This document shows, one piece after another, positions 1 through 7,650 of a stretch of 64,000 bases of DNA. The notes beneath the pieces were generated by a model. That model saw nothing but the letters and a program-made list of their open reading frames with translations, made no database searches and was not told the origin of the DNA. A program made the position numbers and the translations under genes. The DNA is from Caulobacter sp. RHG1. Lineage in GTDB: Bacteria > Pseudomonadota > Alphaproteobacteria > Caulobacterales > Caulobacteraceae. The stretch covers positions 496,001 through 560,000 of the forward strand of contig NZ_SMZP01000002.1 in the NCBI RefSeq assembly GCF_013181195.1. Direction: 5' to 3'. Numbering within the stretch: position 1 is the first letter of the stretch; each line of letters opens with the position of its first letter.

Positions 1-487
1 GCCGCGCATCGATGGGCGTATGAATGCCATTGAGCCACATCACGCTGGCCCGATCGCCGACGAAGGCTTGCTCGATCAGCGCGCGCGGCAAAGGACGAGC
101 GATGGTCAGCAACCGGCTGAGCTTGTTCCGCAGCGCCGGATCCGATGTGGCCACGGCGGCGTGGTCGCCTCTGCACGCGACCACGATCAGATGATGATTG
201 AGGTCCTGCAAGGGGCCCGTCGGGGCCCAGGGCGGCCGGCTGGCTTCCACGTACTGCAGCGTGGAGACGGACATGGCGCCAATCTCTTCCACGGCCGTCG
301 TCTCCGGGATCGAGCGATCAACGCCGCCGCCCGATGCTACAGCCCCGCTCACCCGGGTGATGAGGTCGGCCATGAAGCCGGCTTCTGAAGGCGCTTCGGC
401 TCGGGCGAGAAGCAAGGGGGCCAGGAACGGCCGAAGGTCGATGGCGGCGAGCGGTAGGTCGTCGCCAGCATTGTCAGGAAGCGCCAT
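1..487 (-). CDS. Partial unrecognised protein (3' end off the left edge)
   Basis: Reading the minus strand from an ATG at 485-487 gives 162 codons with no stop before the window ends, so the C-terminal part is missing. The visible part begins MALPDNAGDDLPLAAIDLRP and ends with a segment reading SVMWLNGIHTP. It has no signal peptide and no membrane segment and is rich in Ala and Leu, with LIVVAC and RNKLSRLL stretches that look like a folded cytosolic domain. I do not recognise the family. It sits on the presumed integrated element, next to DUF3768, so an accessory role is likely. That is inference from position only. Confidence 0.6.
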   Translation of the reverse strand, partial: MALPDNAGDDLPLAAIDLRPFLAPLLLARAEAPSEAGFMADLITRVSGAVASGGGVDRSIPETTAVEEIGAMSVSTLQYVEASRPPWAPTGPLQDLNHHLIVVACRGDHAAVATSDPALRNKLSRLLTIARPLPRALIEQAFVGDRASVMWLNGIHTPIDAR

Positions 488-601
488 GGCTCAGCTTAAC
501 GCTACCTCGGCGCGCACGGCTAGCCACCACACGCGTATTGAGCGCGACAAGGTCAGATTGGGCCGTCATAGCCCCGGCCCCTACGATGAGCCGTATTGAA
601 C

Positions 602-627
602 GCGGCCGATCCCAAAGGATCGGCCGC
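602..627. repeat. Perfect 11-bp hairpin between two minus-strand genes
   Basis: GCGGCCGATCC and its exact complement are separated by a CAAA loop. It lies downstream of the DUF3768 stop and upstream of the partial gene at 487. There is no T-run on either side, so it is a weak or factor-dependent terminator at best. The rest of 488-718 shows no gene. Confidence 0.55.
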
Positions 628-718
628 CCGGCGGCCCCTCGCCCCCCGCCTGCTTCGCCCCCGCCCTGCCAAGCCATCGTGACGCCGCCGCGCCGTCCAG
701 CGGCGCGGCGGCGGATGG

Positions 719-1051
719 TCAGTATTCCTCCACCAACATCAGGGTCAGCACTCGCTTGGTCACGGCCGAGTCCGCCGGATTCGGCGAGCCCTTGCTGAGG
801 TCGAGGTCGTAATAGTCGATCTTCCAGTACAGACGCACGCCACCGACCTCGAAGGCGCCGAAATCGCGTTCGCCGTGTGGGTCGTTGCCCTCGCTGAAGT
901 CGGAAAAGCCGCGCACGGCGGCCACCGCCTGGACGAGAGCCATCGCCCCAAGGGCCTGGACGCCGGCCGTCAGCACCCAGCCTGCTCCGGGTTCGGCCCG
1001 ACAGGCGTCGTTCAGGGCCGCGATTGCGGCGGTATGGTCTTGCTCGGTCAT
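719..1051 (-). CDS. DUF3768 family protein
   Basis: This 110-residue protein matches the DUF3768 pattern as I know it. It starts with a short helix (AAIAALNDACR), then GAGWVLTAGVQALG. The family-defining acidic/aromatic block follows: FSDFSEGNDPHGERDFGAF, then LYWKIDYYDLDL, and it ends VTKRVLTLMLVEEY. The family has no established function and is common on plasmids and integrative elements of alphaproteobacteria. The start at 1051 is preferred because GGAGAATATTCCT lies just upstream and the longer reading frame runs into repeat sequence. Upstream lies a hairpin-dense spacer. No membrane or DNA-binding motif is visible. Confidence 0.85.
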   Translation of the reverse strand: MTEQDHTAAIAALNDACRAEPGAGWVLTAGVQALGAMALVQAVAAVRGFSDFSEGNDPHGERDFGAFEVGGVRLYWKIDYYDLDLSKGSPNPADSAVTKRVLTLMLVEEY

Positions 1052-1570
1052 AGGAATATTCTCCTCGGAGTTCGGGGTCAGGGCGCAAAGCGCGCCTGAC
1101 CCCGGCGCCCGTCGGCGAGACCGGGTGTGCAAACGGAGGGGCGGCTTCGCGGGGACCCGGCTGCAGGACCCGAAGGGTCCGAAGCTGGGCGGAAGCCGAT
1201 CCGAAGTGCGCCGAGGGCGGAGCCCTAAGCCCCGCGCCCGCCAAGGCGGGCGCTTAGAAACAATGAAGCCTGCACAGGAGCCCGCGCGCAGCGCGTGGCG
1301 GGAGGCGGCGTCGAGCGGCCGGCGGCAGGCTCCAAAGCAGAGCTTTGGGGACTGCCCGTAGGGTCGCGCCCGAGGGAGCGGCGAAAGCCGCGGGACCGAG
1401 CGTGACCGCCGGTGGCTCTCCGGATCGGGCGAAGCCGGGCGCGAAAGCGCCCGGCGAAAGCCCCAGGGTCCACGACGGCGCGAGCCAGCCGATGGATCCG
1501 AGACGCGGAGACGAACTGCCCATTCGATGGAGGATGCGGAACCCGAGCCGCCGCCAGGTCACCGCGTCGA
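1052..1570. repeat. Hairpin-dense non-coding spacer (519 bases)
   Basis: I see no real gene here but a cluster of short perfect hairpins. They are at 1074-1103 (9-bp outer stem GGGGTCAGG), 1166-1180 (GGACCC-GAA-GGGTCC), 1215-1225, 1235-1252 (CGCCCGCC, loop AA), 1332-1348 (CCAAAGC-AGA-GCTTTGG), 1378-1391 (GCGGC-GAAA-GCCGC) and 1435-1454 (CCGGGCGC-GAAA-GCGCCCGG). Open frames through it encode low-complexity Ala/Pro/Arg/Gly text produced by the stems, so they are rejected as genes. It lies directly upstream of DUF3768 and downstream of the AEC transporter, both on the minus strand. It could be a structured leader or a repeat-laden spacer. Confidence 0.6.
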
Positions 1571-2506
1571 TCACCCGATGTGGAGAAAGCAGATCAGGAT
1601 CGTCACCGTGACGGCGGACAAGGCGGTCGTCATCAGGATGGTCTTGGAGGTCACGACTGCTTCGCGCCCATAATACTCAGCCACCATGAACGGCCCCGTG
1701 CCCGTCGGCAGAGCCGCGATCACAACCGCGATCGCCATGAGCGCATGAGGCAAGCCCAGGGCGATCGCGGCAAGGCCGGTTAGAGCCGGCTGCCCGACAA
1801 GCTTCAACGCGGTAAACGCGATGGGCGGCGCTTTCGCACCAGGAACGTCACGCCGGATCGCCAAGAAGAGACCCAACGCGACCAGGGCGCAGGGCGTTGT
1901 GCTGCCGGCCAGCAGCCGCACGAACGTCTCCAGCGGTCCGCCCAGTGTCAGTCCGGCGGCTGACCACGCCAAGCCAAAGACCGGCGCGATCAGGAGCGGG
2001 TTCCTGGCCAGATTGCCGATGACCTTGAACGCGACTTGGTGGGGCCTGGCTTCCGACTGCAGGCCGCTCTCGACGATGATGAGCGCGACGCCGAACAGGA
2101 CACAGACAGTCAGCACCGTCGCGATGGTCGCAAACGGCAGGCTGGCGCGGCCGAAAATGGCTTCGCACAGCGGCAGCCCCACAAAGCCAGCGTTGGCGTA
2201 GCCTGCGTTCAACCCATCGATGGCCGCATCGGCGACGGGCCGTCCTGACCATACCCGCCCGGCCAGGGTGGCGGCGAAAACACCAAAGGCGCCGATCCCG
2301 AACGCAGCAATGAAACCTGGCTGCCAAAGCGCGACCAACTTGGTCTTGGCCATGACCTCGAACAGCAGGGCGGGCAAGGCGAGATAGACGACGTAGCGGT
2401 TGAGCGTGCTGCTGGCCCCTGCGCCCAGGAGATCGAACCGACCGACCCCATAGCCCGCGCCAATGACGCAGAAGATCGGAATGACAGTGAAGATGGTGGT
2501 GAGCAC
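1571..2506 (-). CDS. AEC family transporter (auxin efflux carrier type)
   Basis: This 311-residue membrane protein of about ten hydrophobic segments is split into two five-segment halves, the AEC/PIN-like arrangement of roughly 310 residues. The N-terminal TIFTVIPIFCVIGAGYGVGR segment, the LNRYVVYLALPALLFEV segment, NAGYANAGFVGLPL in the middle and PTGTGPFMVAEYYGR near the end are characteristic. Family members move small organic acids or related anions across the inner membrane; the substrate cannot be told from sequence. The start is GTG at 2504-2506 behind AGGGGG. It is divergent from a LysR regulator 89 bases away, a common pairing in which the regulator controls the transporter. It probably belongs to the integrated element as cargo. 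Confidence 0.85.
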   Translation of the reverse strand: MLTTIFTVIPIFCVIGAGYGVGRFDLLGAGASSTLNRYVVYLALPALLFEVMAKTKLVALWQPGFIAAFGIGAFGVFAATLAGRVWSGRPVADAAIDGLNAGYANAGFVGLPLCEAIFGRASLPFATIATVLTVCVLFGVALIIVESGLQSEARPHQVAFKVIGNLARNPLLIAPVFGLAWSAAGLTLGGPLETFVRLLAGSTTPCALVALGLFLAIRRDVPGAKAPPIAFTALKLVGQPALTGLAAIALGLPHALMAIAVVIAALPTGTGPFMVAEYYGREAVVTSKTILMTTALSAVTVTILICFLHIG

Positions 2507-2582
2507 GTTGGCCCCCTGGTCGCGGGACCTGATCGATAACGTTGCCGATCATTCCAATCCAATATGATCAAAGGCATTCGTG

Positions 2583-2597
2583 ATACCCTACAGGTAT
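2583..2597. promoter_or_regulatory. Candidate LysR operator (T-N11-A dyad)
   Basis: ATACC-CTACA-GGTAT is a perfect interrupted palindrome fitting the T-N11-A rule for LysR-type regulators. It lies between the divergent AEC gene and the LysR gene and overlaps the lysR start codon at 2596, which fits autorepression. Confidence 0.5.
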
Positions 2598-3489
2598 GGC
2601 GCTAACCCTGACCCAGCTTCGCTACTTCTGCGTCGTGGCCGAGACGGGCCACTTCGGTCGCGCGGCCCGACGGCTGCATATGTCTCAGCCGCCCCTATCG
2701 CGGCAGATCGCTCTCATGGAAGCCGACCTGGGCGTGGCGCTCTTCGACCGAGGATCCAAGGGGGTGACCCTGACGGTGGCCGGCCGCCAACTCAAGATCG
2801 ACGCCGAGGAGATTCTGCGTCTGGCCGGGCTTGCGCCTAAGAATGCGCGTGCAGTCGGCGCCGGGGGAGCCGGCAGGCTCGAGATCGGGTTTACGATGTG
2901 CGCCGCCTACAACGTCGTGCCCGGACTGGCGCGTCACTATCGCGCCGCGTTTCCTCAGGTCGCGCTGCGTTTGCGCGAACTGATGCCCAGCGCCCTGGAC
3001 GAAGCCTTGCATCAGGGCGAGATCGATATCGCGATCAGCTTTCCGGCCGAAGCGATGGTCGATGTCTCCTCCAAGCTCCTGCTGCGCGAGCCGATGGTGC
3101 TGGCGGTTCCGCTCGATCACCGCCTTGCCGGCGCCAGGAGCGTGCGTTTGGAAAATCTCGCGGACGAAACCTTCATCATAGCGCCGCGAGATACCGCCCG
3201 AACACTGCATGACGCGGTGCTGGAGCGCTGCCGAGAGGCTGGGTTCACCCCGAAGCTGGGCTTCGAGGTCTACCTCCAACAGACCATCGTCGCCTTCGTG
3301 GCCGAAGGCCTCGGCATCGCGCTAGTTCCACAATCGATGCGCAAGGCTCAGGTTCAAGGGGCGGCGTTCGTCACCTTGGCGACGCCGCCGATGATCGATC
3401 TCGTCGCGACATGGCGCTCGAGCAATCCCAACCCGTGCGTGCCACCCTTCTTATCCGTGTGCGACACATCCGGCGGCGGTGAGGGCTGA
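2596..3489 (+). CDS. LysR-family transcriptional regulator
   Basis: This 297-residue protein has the standard LTTR layout. The N-terminal winged helix-turn-helix (about residues 3-60) contains LRYFCVVAETGHFGRAARRL, SQPPLSRQI and LGVALFDR. A linker helix follows, then a periplasmic-binding-like effector domain from about residue 90 (RLEIGFTMCAAYNVVPGL, ELMPSALDEALHQGEIDIAI). The length is typical. It is divergent from the AEC transporter and likely controls it in response to a small organic ligand. A palindromic T-N11-A site overlaps its own start codon. The inducer is unknown. Confidence 0.9.
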   Translation: MALTLTQLRYFCVVAETGHFGRAARRLHMSQPPLSRQIALMEADLGVALFDRGSKGVTLTVAGRQLKIDAEEILRLAGLAPKNARAVGAGGAGRLEIGFTMCAAYNVVPGLARHYRAAFPQVALRLRELMPSALDEALHQGEIDIAISFPAEAMVDVSSKLLLREPMVLAVPLDHRLAGARSVRLENLADETFIIAPRDTARTLHDAVLERCREAGFTPKLGFEVYLQQTIVAFVAEGLGIALVPQSMRKAQVQGAAFVTLATPPMIDLVATWRSSNPNPCVPPFLSVCDTSGGGEG

Positions 3490-3608
3490 AGGTCCGATCA
3501 AGAGCGGCTAGACGTTGATCGCCTTCGCCAACGCCGCCGATCGCCTGTCTTTCTACGACGAGGACGGGTCTCGACTTGCTCGTTGGGGCGCACGGGCGAA
3601 CCTAGGAC

Positions 3609-3851
3609 ATGACCCGAAAACGCCCGCGTCTCCCAACCACCCCGCTCGATCTCTACGACTACGAAGACTATTCCGCGAAGCGCCCGCAAAATAATTCTCC
3701 GAAGCCACTACCAAGACCCCGCGCCTCACGCGTCTCCATCAGGGTCGCCGATAACTGGCCGGACGCAGTGCCCATCAGCCTGCGCGAAATCCAGCTCACC
3801 GAGGCCTATCTGGAGAAGGTGCTGGCCGAATTGCTCGGCCCCCTGCCCTGA
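3609..3851 (+). CDS. Small protein upstream of the serine recombinase
   Basis: This 80-residue basic, proline-rich protein has an N-terminal half (TRKRPRLPTTPLDLYDYEDY) that looks disordered. The C-terminal half (RVADNWPDAVPISLREIQLT, then EAYLEKVLAELLGPLP) looks like one or two amphipathic helices. Its stop is 15 bases from the recombinase start, with AGGAGC between, so the two are almost certainly co-transcribed. From memory, small proteins ending in a similar ELFGPLP-like tail precede recombinase genes in other alphaproteobacteria; I could not check this. A role as partner or direction factor of the recombinase is inference. Confidence 0.7.
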   Translation: MTRKRPRLPTTPLDLYDYEDYSAKRPQNNSPKPLPRPRASRVSIRVADNWPDAVPISLREIQLTEAYLEKVLAELLGPLP

Positions 3852-3866
3852 TCCTCAGGAGCAAAG

Positions 3867-5609
3867 ATGGCTAAGCGTAAGACACCCCCGCCGCCCAGCC
3901 TGCCAAGCGCGGCGCTGTATCTTCGGGTCTCGACGGGCCGTCAGGCCGAGAGCGACCTGTCCATTCCCGACCAGCGCCGGCAGTTGCAGGACTACTGCAA
4001 GGGCAAGGCCTGGCCGATGGCCGAGGAGTTCGTCGAGCCTGGCAATACCGCCACCGATGACCGCCGCCCGGCCTTCCAGAGGATGATCGACACGGCGATG
4101 GCCAAGCCTCCGCCGTTCCACGTCATCCTGGTGCACTCGTTCTCGCGCTTCTTCCGCGACCAGTTCCTGTTCGAGTTCTACGCCCGGAAGCTGGCCAAGA
4201 ACGGAGTGCGGATCGTCTCGATCACCCAGGAAGTCGGCGATGATCCCATGGGCGTGATGGTTCGTCAGATGATGAACCTTTTCGACGAGTACCAGTCGCG
4301 GGAGAACGCCAAGCATACGTTGCGGGCCATGAAGGAGAACGCCCGGCAAGGCTTCTGGAACGGCTCCCATCCGCCGATGGGGTACAGGGTCGTCGCCGCC
4401 GAGCAGCGCGGCGAGAAGATAAAGAAGAAGCTCGAAATTGACCCGATTGGTGCCGAGACAGTGCGCAAGATCTACCGCTTGGCGCTCTTTGGCGTCGGCG
4501 GCAGCGGGCCGATGGGCATCAAGTCGATCGCCACCTATCTCAACGACCACAACATCACCACGCGCGCCGGTGGCCGCTGGGGCGTCGGCACGGTGCATCA
4601 CACGCTGACCAGGACGACCTATATCGGCGAGCACGTGTTCAACAGCCGCAACTGGGCCAGCCAGGAACTCAAGGATGAGACCGAGCGCGTTGTCATGCAG
4701 GTTCCGCCTCTGGTCGATCGCGACACTTTTGAAGCGGTTCAGAACGCCATGGCGCTGCGCAACCCCCGCACCATGGCGCCACGGTTCGTCACCAGCCCGA
4801 TCCTGCTGGGCGGGATCTGCTTTTGCAGCCTATGCGGAAACGCCATGACCCTTCGCACCGGCAAGGGCGGCGCTTACCGGTACTACACGTGCTGCACCAA
4901 GGCGCGCCAAGGGGCGAGTGGCTGCGAGGGCATGTCGGTGCGGATGGATCTGCTCGACGCTTCGGTCATCGACCACCTGGAGAACCGGCTTCTCAACCCG
5001 GAACGCTTGGCCACGATGATGGACAATATCCTCGATCGCCGCTCCGAGTGGATCGACCGCCGACGCCGCCACGTCGCCGACCTTCGCAAGATGTCGACGG
5101 AAGCCGACCAGCGACTTGGGCGACTTTACCTCTCCATTGAGCAAGGCATCATCGATCCGACAGACCCATCGCTCAAGCAGCGCATCGCCGAACTTAAATC
5201 CCAGCGGGATGCAGCGGAAGGCGACGCCAAGCGCGCCGCCGCTGCGGTCGAGAAGATCACGCCCACGCTCACCCCCGACCTGTTGAGGCGCTTCTCGGAG
5301 GCGACCCGAGAGATGTTCCGAGACGACAATGGGGCCTACAGGCGGGATCTCATCCGAGCCGTCGCGCAAAAAGTGGAAATGCTCTCGCCCTTCGAGGCGA
5401 AGATCTGCGGATCAAAGGTCGAACTGCTCAGGACTTTAGCGTCCAACAACGGCGTAGAATCGACGGCTCTCGCAGTGCCGCCTTTAGTACGGCGGTGGCA
5501 CCCCATGTCCGACAAAACCAAGAACTCGGCAGACGCCGGCGCGCAAGTGCATGGTTCTGAACCGGGGTGGCGCGCCCTGCTGGATTCGAACCAGCGACCG
5601 CTCGCTTAG
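3867..5609 (+). CDS. Large serine recombinase / integrase
   Basis: This 580-residue protein has an N-terminal resolvase catalytic domain (about 14-160) with the nucleophile in LYLRVSTGRQ (Ser22). Also visible are DQRRQLQDYC, the VLVHSFSRFFRD segment and EYQSRENAKHTLRAMKENA leading into the long helix. A recombinase domain follows (HPPMGYRVV, IATYLNDHNITTR, TLTRTTYIGEHVFN). A zinc ribbon with CFCSLCG and YYTCC...SGC starts near residue 318, and a coiled coil spans about 395-460. Such enzymes integrate and excise elements between att sites. The final 14 codons, including the stop, lie in tRNA-Arg sequence on the opposite strand, so the true C-terminus depends on the junction. It is coupled to the small gene upstream. 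Confidence 0.93.
   Translation: MAKRKTPPPPSLPSAALYLRVSTGRQAESDLSIPDQRRQLQDYCKGKAWPMAEEFVEPGNTATDDRRPAFQRMIDTAMAKPPPFHVILVHSFSRFFRDQFLFEFYARKLAKNGVRIVSITQEVGDDPMGVMVRQMMNLFDEYQSRENAKHTLRAMKENARQGFWNGSHPPMGYRVVAAEQRGEKIKKKLEIDPIGAETVRKIYRLALFGVGGSGPMGIKSIATYLNDHNITTRAGGRWGVGTVHHTLTRTTYIGEHVFNSRNWASQELKDETERVVMQVPPLVDRDTFEAVQNAMALRNPRTMAPRFVTSPILLGGICFCSLCGNAMTLRTGKGGAYRYYTCCTKARQGASGCEGMSVRMDLLDASVIDHLENRLLNPERLATMMDNILDRRSEWIDRRRRHVADLRKMSTEADQRLGRLYLSIEQGIIDPTDPSLKQRIAELKSQRDAAEGDAKRAAAAVEKITPTLTPDLLRRFSEATREMFRDDNGAYRRDLIRAVAQKVEMLSPFEAKICGSKVELLRTLASNNGVESTALAVPPLVRRWHPMSDKTKNSADAGAQVHGSEPGWRALLDSNQRPLA
5568..5609. other. Presumed element/chromosome junction (att region) inside tRNA-Arg
   Basis: The recombinase reading frame enters the tRNA-Arg(UCU) gene from its CCA end, crosses the T arm and stops with TAG in the complement of the anticodon loop. 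The translated tail WRALLDSNQRPLA is tRNA-derived. This makes the 3' end of the tRNA, or the bases just left of it, the likely attachment site. The exact core cannot be set without the other end of the element. Confidence 0.6.
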
Positions 5610-5644
5610 AAGGCGAGTGCTCTATCCAGCTGAGCTAAGGGCGC
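5568..5644 (-). tRNA. tRNA-Arg (anticodon UCU)
   Basis: The minus strand folds into a full cloverleaf. The acceptor is GCGCCCT paired with AGGGCGC, the D arm contains AGCTCAGCTGGATAGAGC, the anticodon loop is CTTCTAA with TCT, and the T arm contains GGTTCGAATCC. The discriminator is G and CCA is encoded. It is intact despite being the presumed integration site. Confidence 0.95.
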
Positions 5645-5672
5645 GCATTGGCCGGCTTAGCCCGGGAGGCCC

Positions 5673-5978
5673 TTAGTGGGTCCAGGGCTGCTTGCGGCCG
5701 GCCGCGAAGTTGTCGGCATAGGCCTTGATGATGCGCTTGGGAGTCTTGGGCTCGAACAGCTGGAACGCGATCTCGTGGCGCTGGGCGTAGGCGATGGCCT
5801 CGTCGCGCGTCTCGAAGGTCAGGCGGATCTGGCCGTTCATGTCGCTGGACGTGGTCCAGCCCATCAGCGGATCGGGTCTGCGAGCCGACGCGGGTTCGAA
5901 CTCCAGGACCCAGTCCTTGGTCTTGGCCTTGCCGGACTGCATGGCGTTCTTGGCGGGGCGATAGATGCGGGCCAGCAT
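5673..5978 (-). CDS. ETC complex I subunit (NDUFS4-like)
   Basis: This 101-residue protein matches the conserved region of the 18-kDa accessory subunit of NADH:ubiquinone oxidoreductase. It begins ARIYRPAKNAMQSGKAKTKD and continues WVLEFEPASARRPDPLMGWT, then a DMNGQIRLTFETRDEAIAYA stretch and PKTPKRIIKAYADNF. In alphaproteobacteria this single-domain protein joins the peripheral arm of complex I near the N module. The gene stands alone between two tRNA genes on the same strand, away from the nuo operon, as is usual. The start at 5978 follows GAGAGG. Confidence 0.9.
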   Translation of the reverse strand: MLARIYRPAKNAMQSGKAKTKDWVLEFEPASARRPDPLMGWTTSSDMNGQIRLTFETRDEAIAYAQRHEIAFQLFEPKTPKRIIKAYADNFAAGRKQPWTH

Positions 5979-6004
5979 GGACCTCTCCCAAAGTACCTTG
6001 CCGG

Positions 6005-6081
6005 TGGTCGGAGCGGCAGGATTTGAACCTGCGACATCCTGGTCCCAAACCAGGCGCGCTACCAGACTGCGCTACGCTCCG
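6005..6081 (-). tRNA. tRNA-Pro (anticodon UGG)
   Basis: The minus-strand cloverleaf has acceptor CGGAGCG/CGCTCCG, anticodon stem CCTGG/CCAGG around TTTGGGA with TGG, and T loop GGTTCGAATCC. The discriminator is A and CCA is encoded. Confidence 0.95.
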
Positions 6082-6136
6082 AAACACCGGCAGGCGCGTG
6101 CTCTACAGGCGTTTGATCCGCGGATCAACGGATGCG

Positions 6137-6604
6137 TCAAGTCTTGGGAAATATCCTGTGCAGGACGCGGTCGCCCGGCAGGATGCCAAGCTGCGCCGCG
6201 CGACCGCCGGCGATCTCCAGAACACCCAACACCAGTCCGCCCGACGGCAGCAAAGTCTCGTCATGCGGACGGGCGTTGCGCACGATCGACAGGATCGTTC
6301 CGTCCGGCCGGATGTAGATGATGTCCAGTGGGATCAGGGTGTTCTTCATCCAGTAGGCGGCCGGCTGCGGCCGCTTGTAGGTGAAGAGCATGCCGCGGTC
6401 GGGCGCCAGGGACTTGCGGAACATCAGCCCCCTCGCCTGCTCGGCCGGCGTGGCGGCGAGCTCGACCTGGAAGCGCGTGCGGCCGCGACCGGAGACGACC
6501 TCGACCGTCTCCAGCTTCGGCGCGGCAAGCGAATGACCGCCCGCGCAGAGGCCAAGCCCCAGCGCGGCCAGCAGCGCCCGCCGTTCGATCATTCGTTGCG
6601 CCAC
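6137..6604 (-). CDS. DUF192 family exported protein
   Basis: This is a 155-residue protein. A signal sequence with hydrophobic core ALLAALGLGLCAGG spans residues 1-28. The DUF192 fold follows: FQVELAATPAEQARGLMFRK, GMLFTYKRPQPAAYWMKNTL, IPLDIIYIRPDGTI and a C-terminal VLEIAGGRAAQLGILPGDRV. The domain is a small beta-rich fold of unknown biochemical role, common in the periplasm of proteobacteria. The start shown is GTG behind GAGGTGAC; an ATG at 6592 is the alternative. It stands alone between tRNA-Pro and the cold-shock gene. Confidence 0.88.
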   Translation of the reverse strand: MAQRMIERRALLAALGLGLCAGGHSLAAPKLETVEVVSGRGRTRFQVELAATPAEQARGLMFRKSLAPDRGMLFTYKRPQPAAYWMKNTLIPLDIIYIRPDGTILSIVRNARPHDETLLPSGGLVLGVLEIAGGRAAQLGILPGDRVLHRIFPKT

Positions 6605-6679
6605 GCGTCACCTCGCCGAAAGCCGATCCCCGCCAAGACTAGCGTCCAGGCCGGGGCGGCGAAAGTCAGGCGCTGAAGA

Positions 6680-7282
6680 TCAGACGTCGCCGGGCGTGAT
6701 CTCGGCGACCACCAAGCCCTTGGGCCCCCGCGCGAACCGCACCAGGACATCATCGCCCGGCTGAAGGTCCTCGAGACCGCCCCGGCGGAGCGTCTCGATA
6801 TGCACGAAGATGTCGCCCGGCTCGGCGTCGCGGATCACGAAGCCATAGCCCTTGGTGCGGTTGAACCACTTGACCTTGGCGTGCTCGGCCGGCCCTTCCG
6901 GCGTCAAAGCGTCGCGGCCGTGACCATGTCCGTGACCATCCCGCAGGCTCTCGCGTCGCGCCACGCCCTCGGCGAAGCTACGCTTTTGCCGCTCCAGCGG
7001 CGCCGGCGCGGAGCTTTCGTCGAGATTGACCACTTCACTGACCTGCCAGCCCTTGGACCGGCGGACCACGTCGCACACGATAACGGCGCCTTCCATGGCG
7101 GTTTCGCGGCCGCAATTGCGCAGCGACGTCACATGTAGAAGCACGTCCTTCAGCCCGGTCTGGTCGGGATCATCCGGTACGATGAACCCATAACCCTTGC
7201 CGGCGTCGAACCACTTCACCTTGCCGCTGATGCGCACGAACTCTTCGTGCGCCGCGGCGTCCTCAAAATCGAAACCAGACAT
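6680..7282 (-). CDS. Two-domain cold-shock protein (CspC/CspD type)
   Basis: This protein of about 200 residues has two cold-shock domains. The first (about 16-90) has [19 protein letters not shown] and DVLLHVTSL; the second (about 133-200) has [17 protein letters not shown] and IFVHIETL. These are the RNP1 and RNP2 nucleic-acid binding strands. Double-domain Csp proteins are a feature of alphaproteobacteria and act as RNA chaperones or single-strand binders. The linker carries an unusual GHGHGHG run. The start at 7282 is chosen because GAGGGGTGGG lies immediately upstream. The first domain has a longer loop before RNP2 than the second. Confidence 0.93.
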   Translation of the reverse strand: MSGFDFEDAAAHEEFVRISGKVKWFDAGKGYGFIVPDDPDQTGLKDVLLHVTSLRNCGRETAMEGAVIVCDVVRRSKGWQVSEVVNLDESSAPAPLERQKRSFAEGVARRESLRDGHGHGHGRDALTPEGPAEHAKVKWFNRTKGYGFVIRDAEPGDIFVHIETLRRGGLEDLQPGDDVLVRFARGPKGLVVAEITPGDV

Positions 7283-7454
7283 CCCACCCCTCTGGCTTGC
7301 CCAATCAGCCCATCGGAGCAAGCACTACGAGAACAGTGTTCTCGCGTAACGAGAGCCGTCAATGACGAAATCACGTCAAAACCGCGAGCGGGTGCGTTCC
7401 GCGACATTTCGTCGCAGAAACAAGCCAGAAACAATTAAGAAATACAGCCAGAGA

Positions 7455-7529
7455 TGGCAGTCCCTAGGGGAGTCGAACCCCTCTCTCCAGATTGAAAATC
7501 TGGCGTCCTAACCGATAGACGAAGGGACC
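7455..7529 (-). tRNA. tRNA-Glu (anticodon UUC), copy 1
   Basis: The minus-strand cloverleaf has acceptor GGTCCCT, anticodon stem CCAGA/TCTGG with TTTTCAA (TTC), T arm GGGGTTCGACTCCCC and encoded CCA. It is identical to the copy at 7576-7650. Confidence 0.95.
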
Positions 7530-7575
7530 ACGTCGCCGCCGAAGCGGAACATCGTCAGTAGTATGGCCTCGCGGG

Positions 7576-7650
7576 TGGCAGTCCCTAGGGGAGTCGAACC
7601 CCTCTCTCCAGATTGAAAATCTGGCGTCCTAACCGATAGACGAAGGGACC
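7576..7650 (-). tRNA. tRNA-Glu (anticodon UUC), copy 2
   Basis: Same sequence as copy 1, 46 bases away on the same strand. Transcription would meet this copy first in a recJ-distal direction only if driven by its own promoter. The pair is a tandem duplication of the gene. Confidence 0.95.

Noticed and set aside
1254..1574. Minus-strand 106-codon frame in the hairpin field
   Set aside because: Its protein text is the translation of short inverted repeats (GAFAPGFA, GPAAFAAPSG) and has no family pattern.
7455..7650. Tandem repeat of about 77 bases considered as a mobile repeat
   Set aside because: It is fully explained by two identical tRNA-Glu genes.
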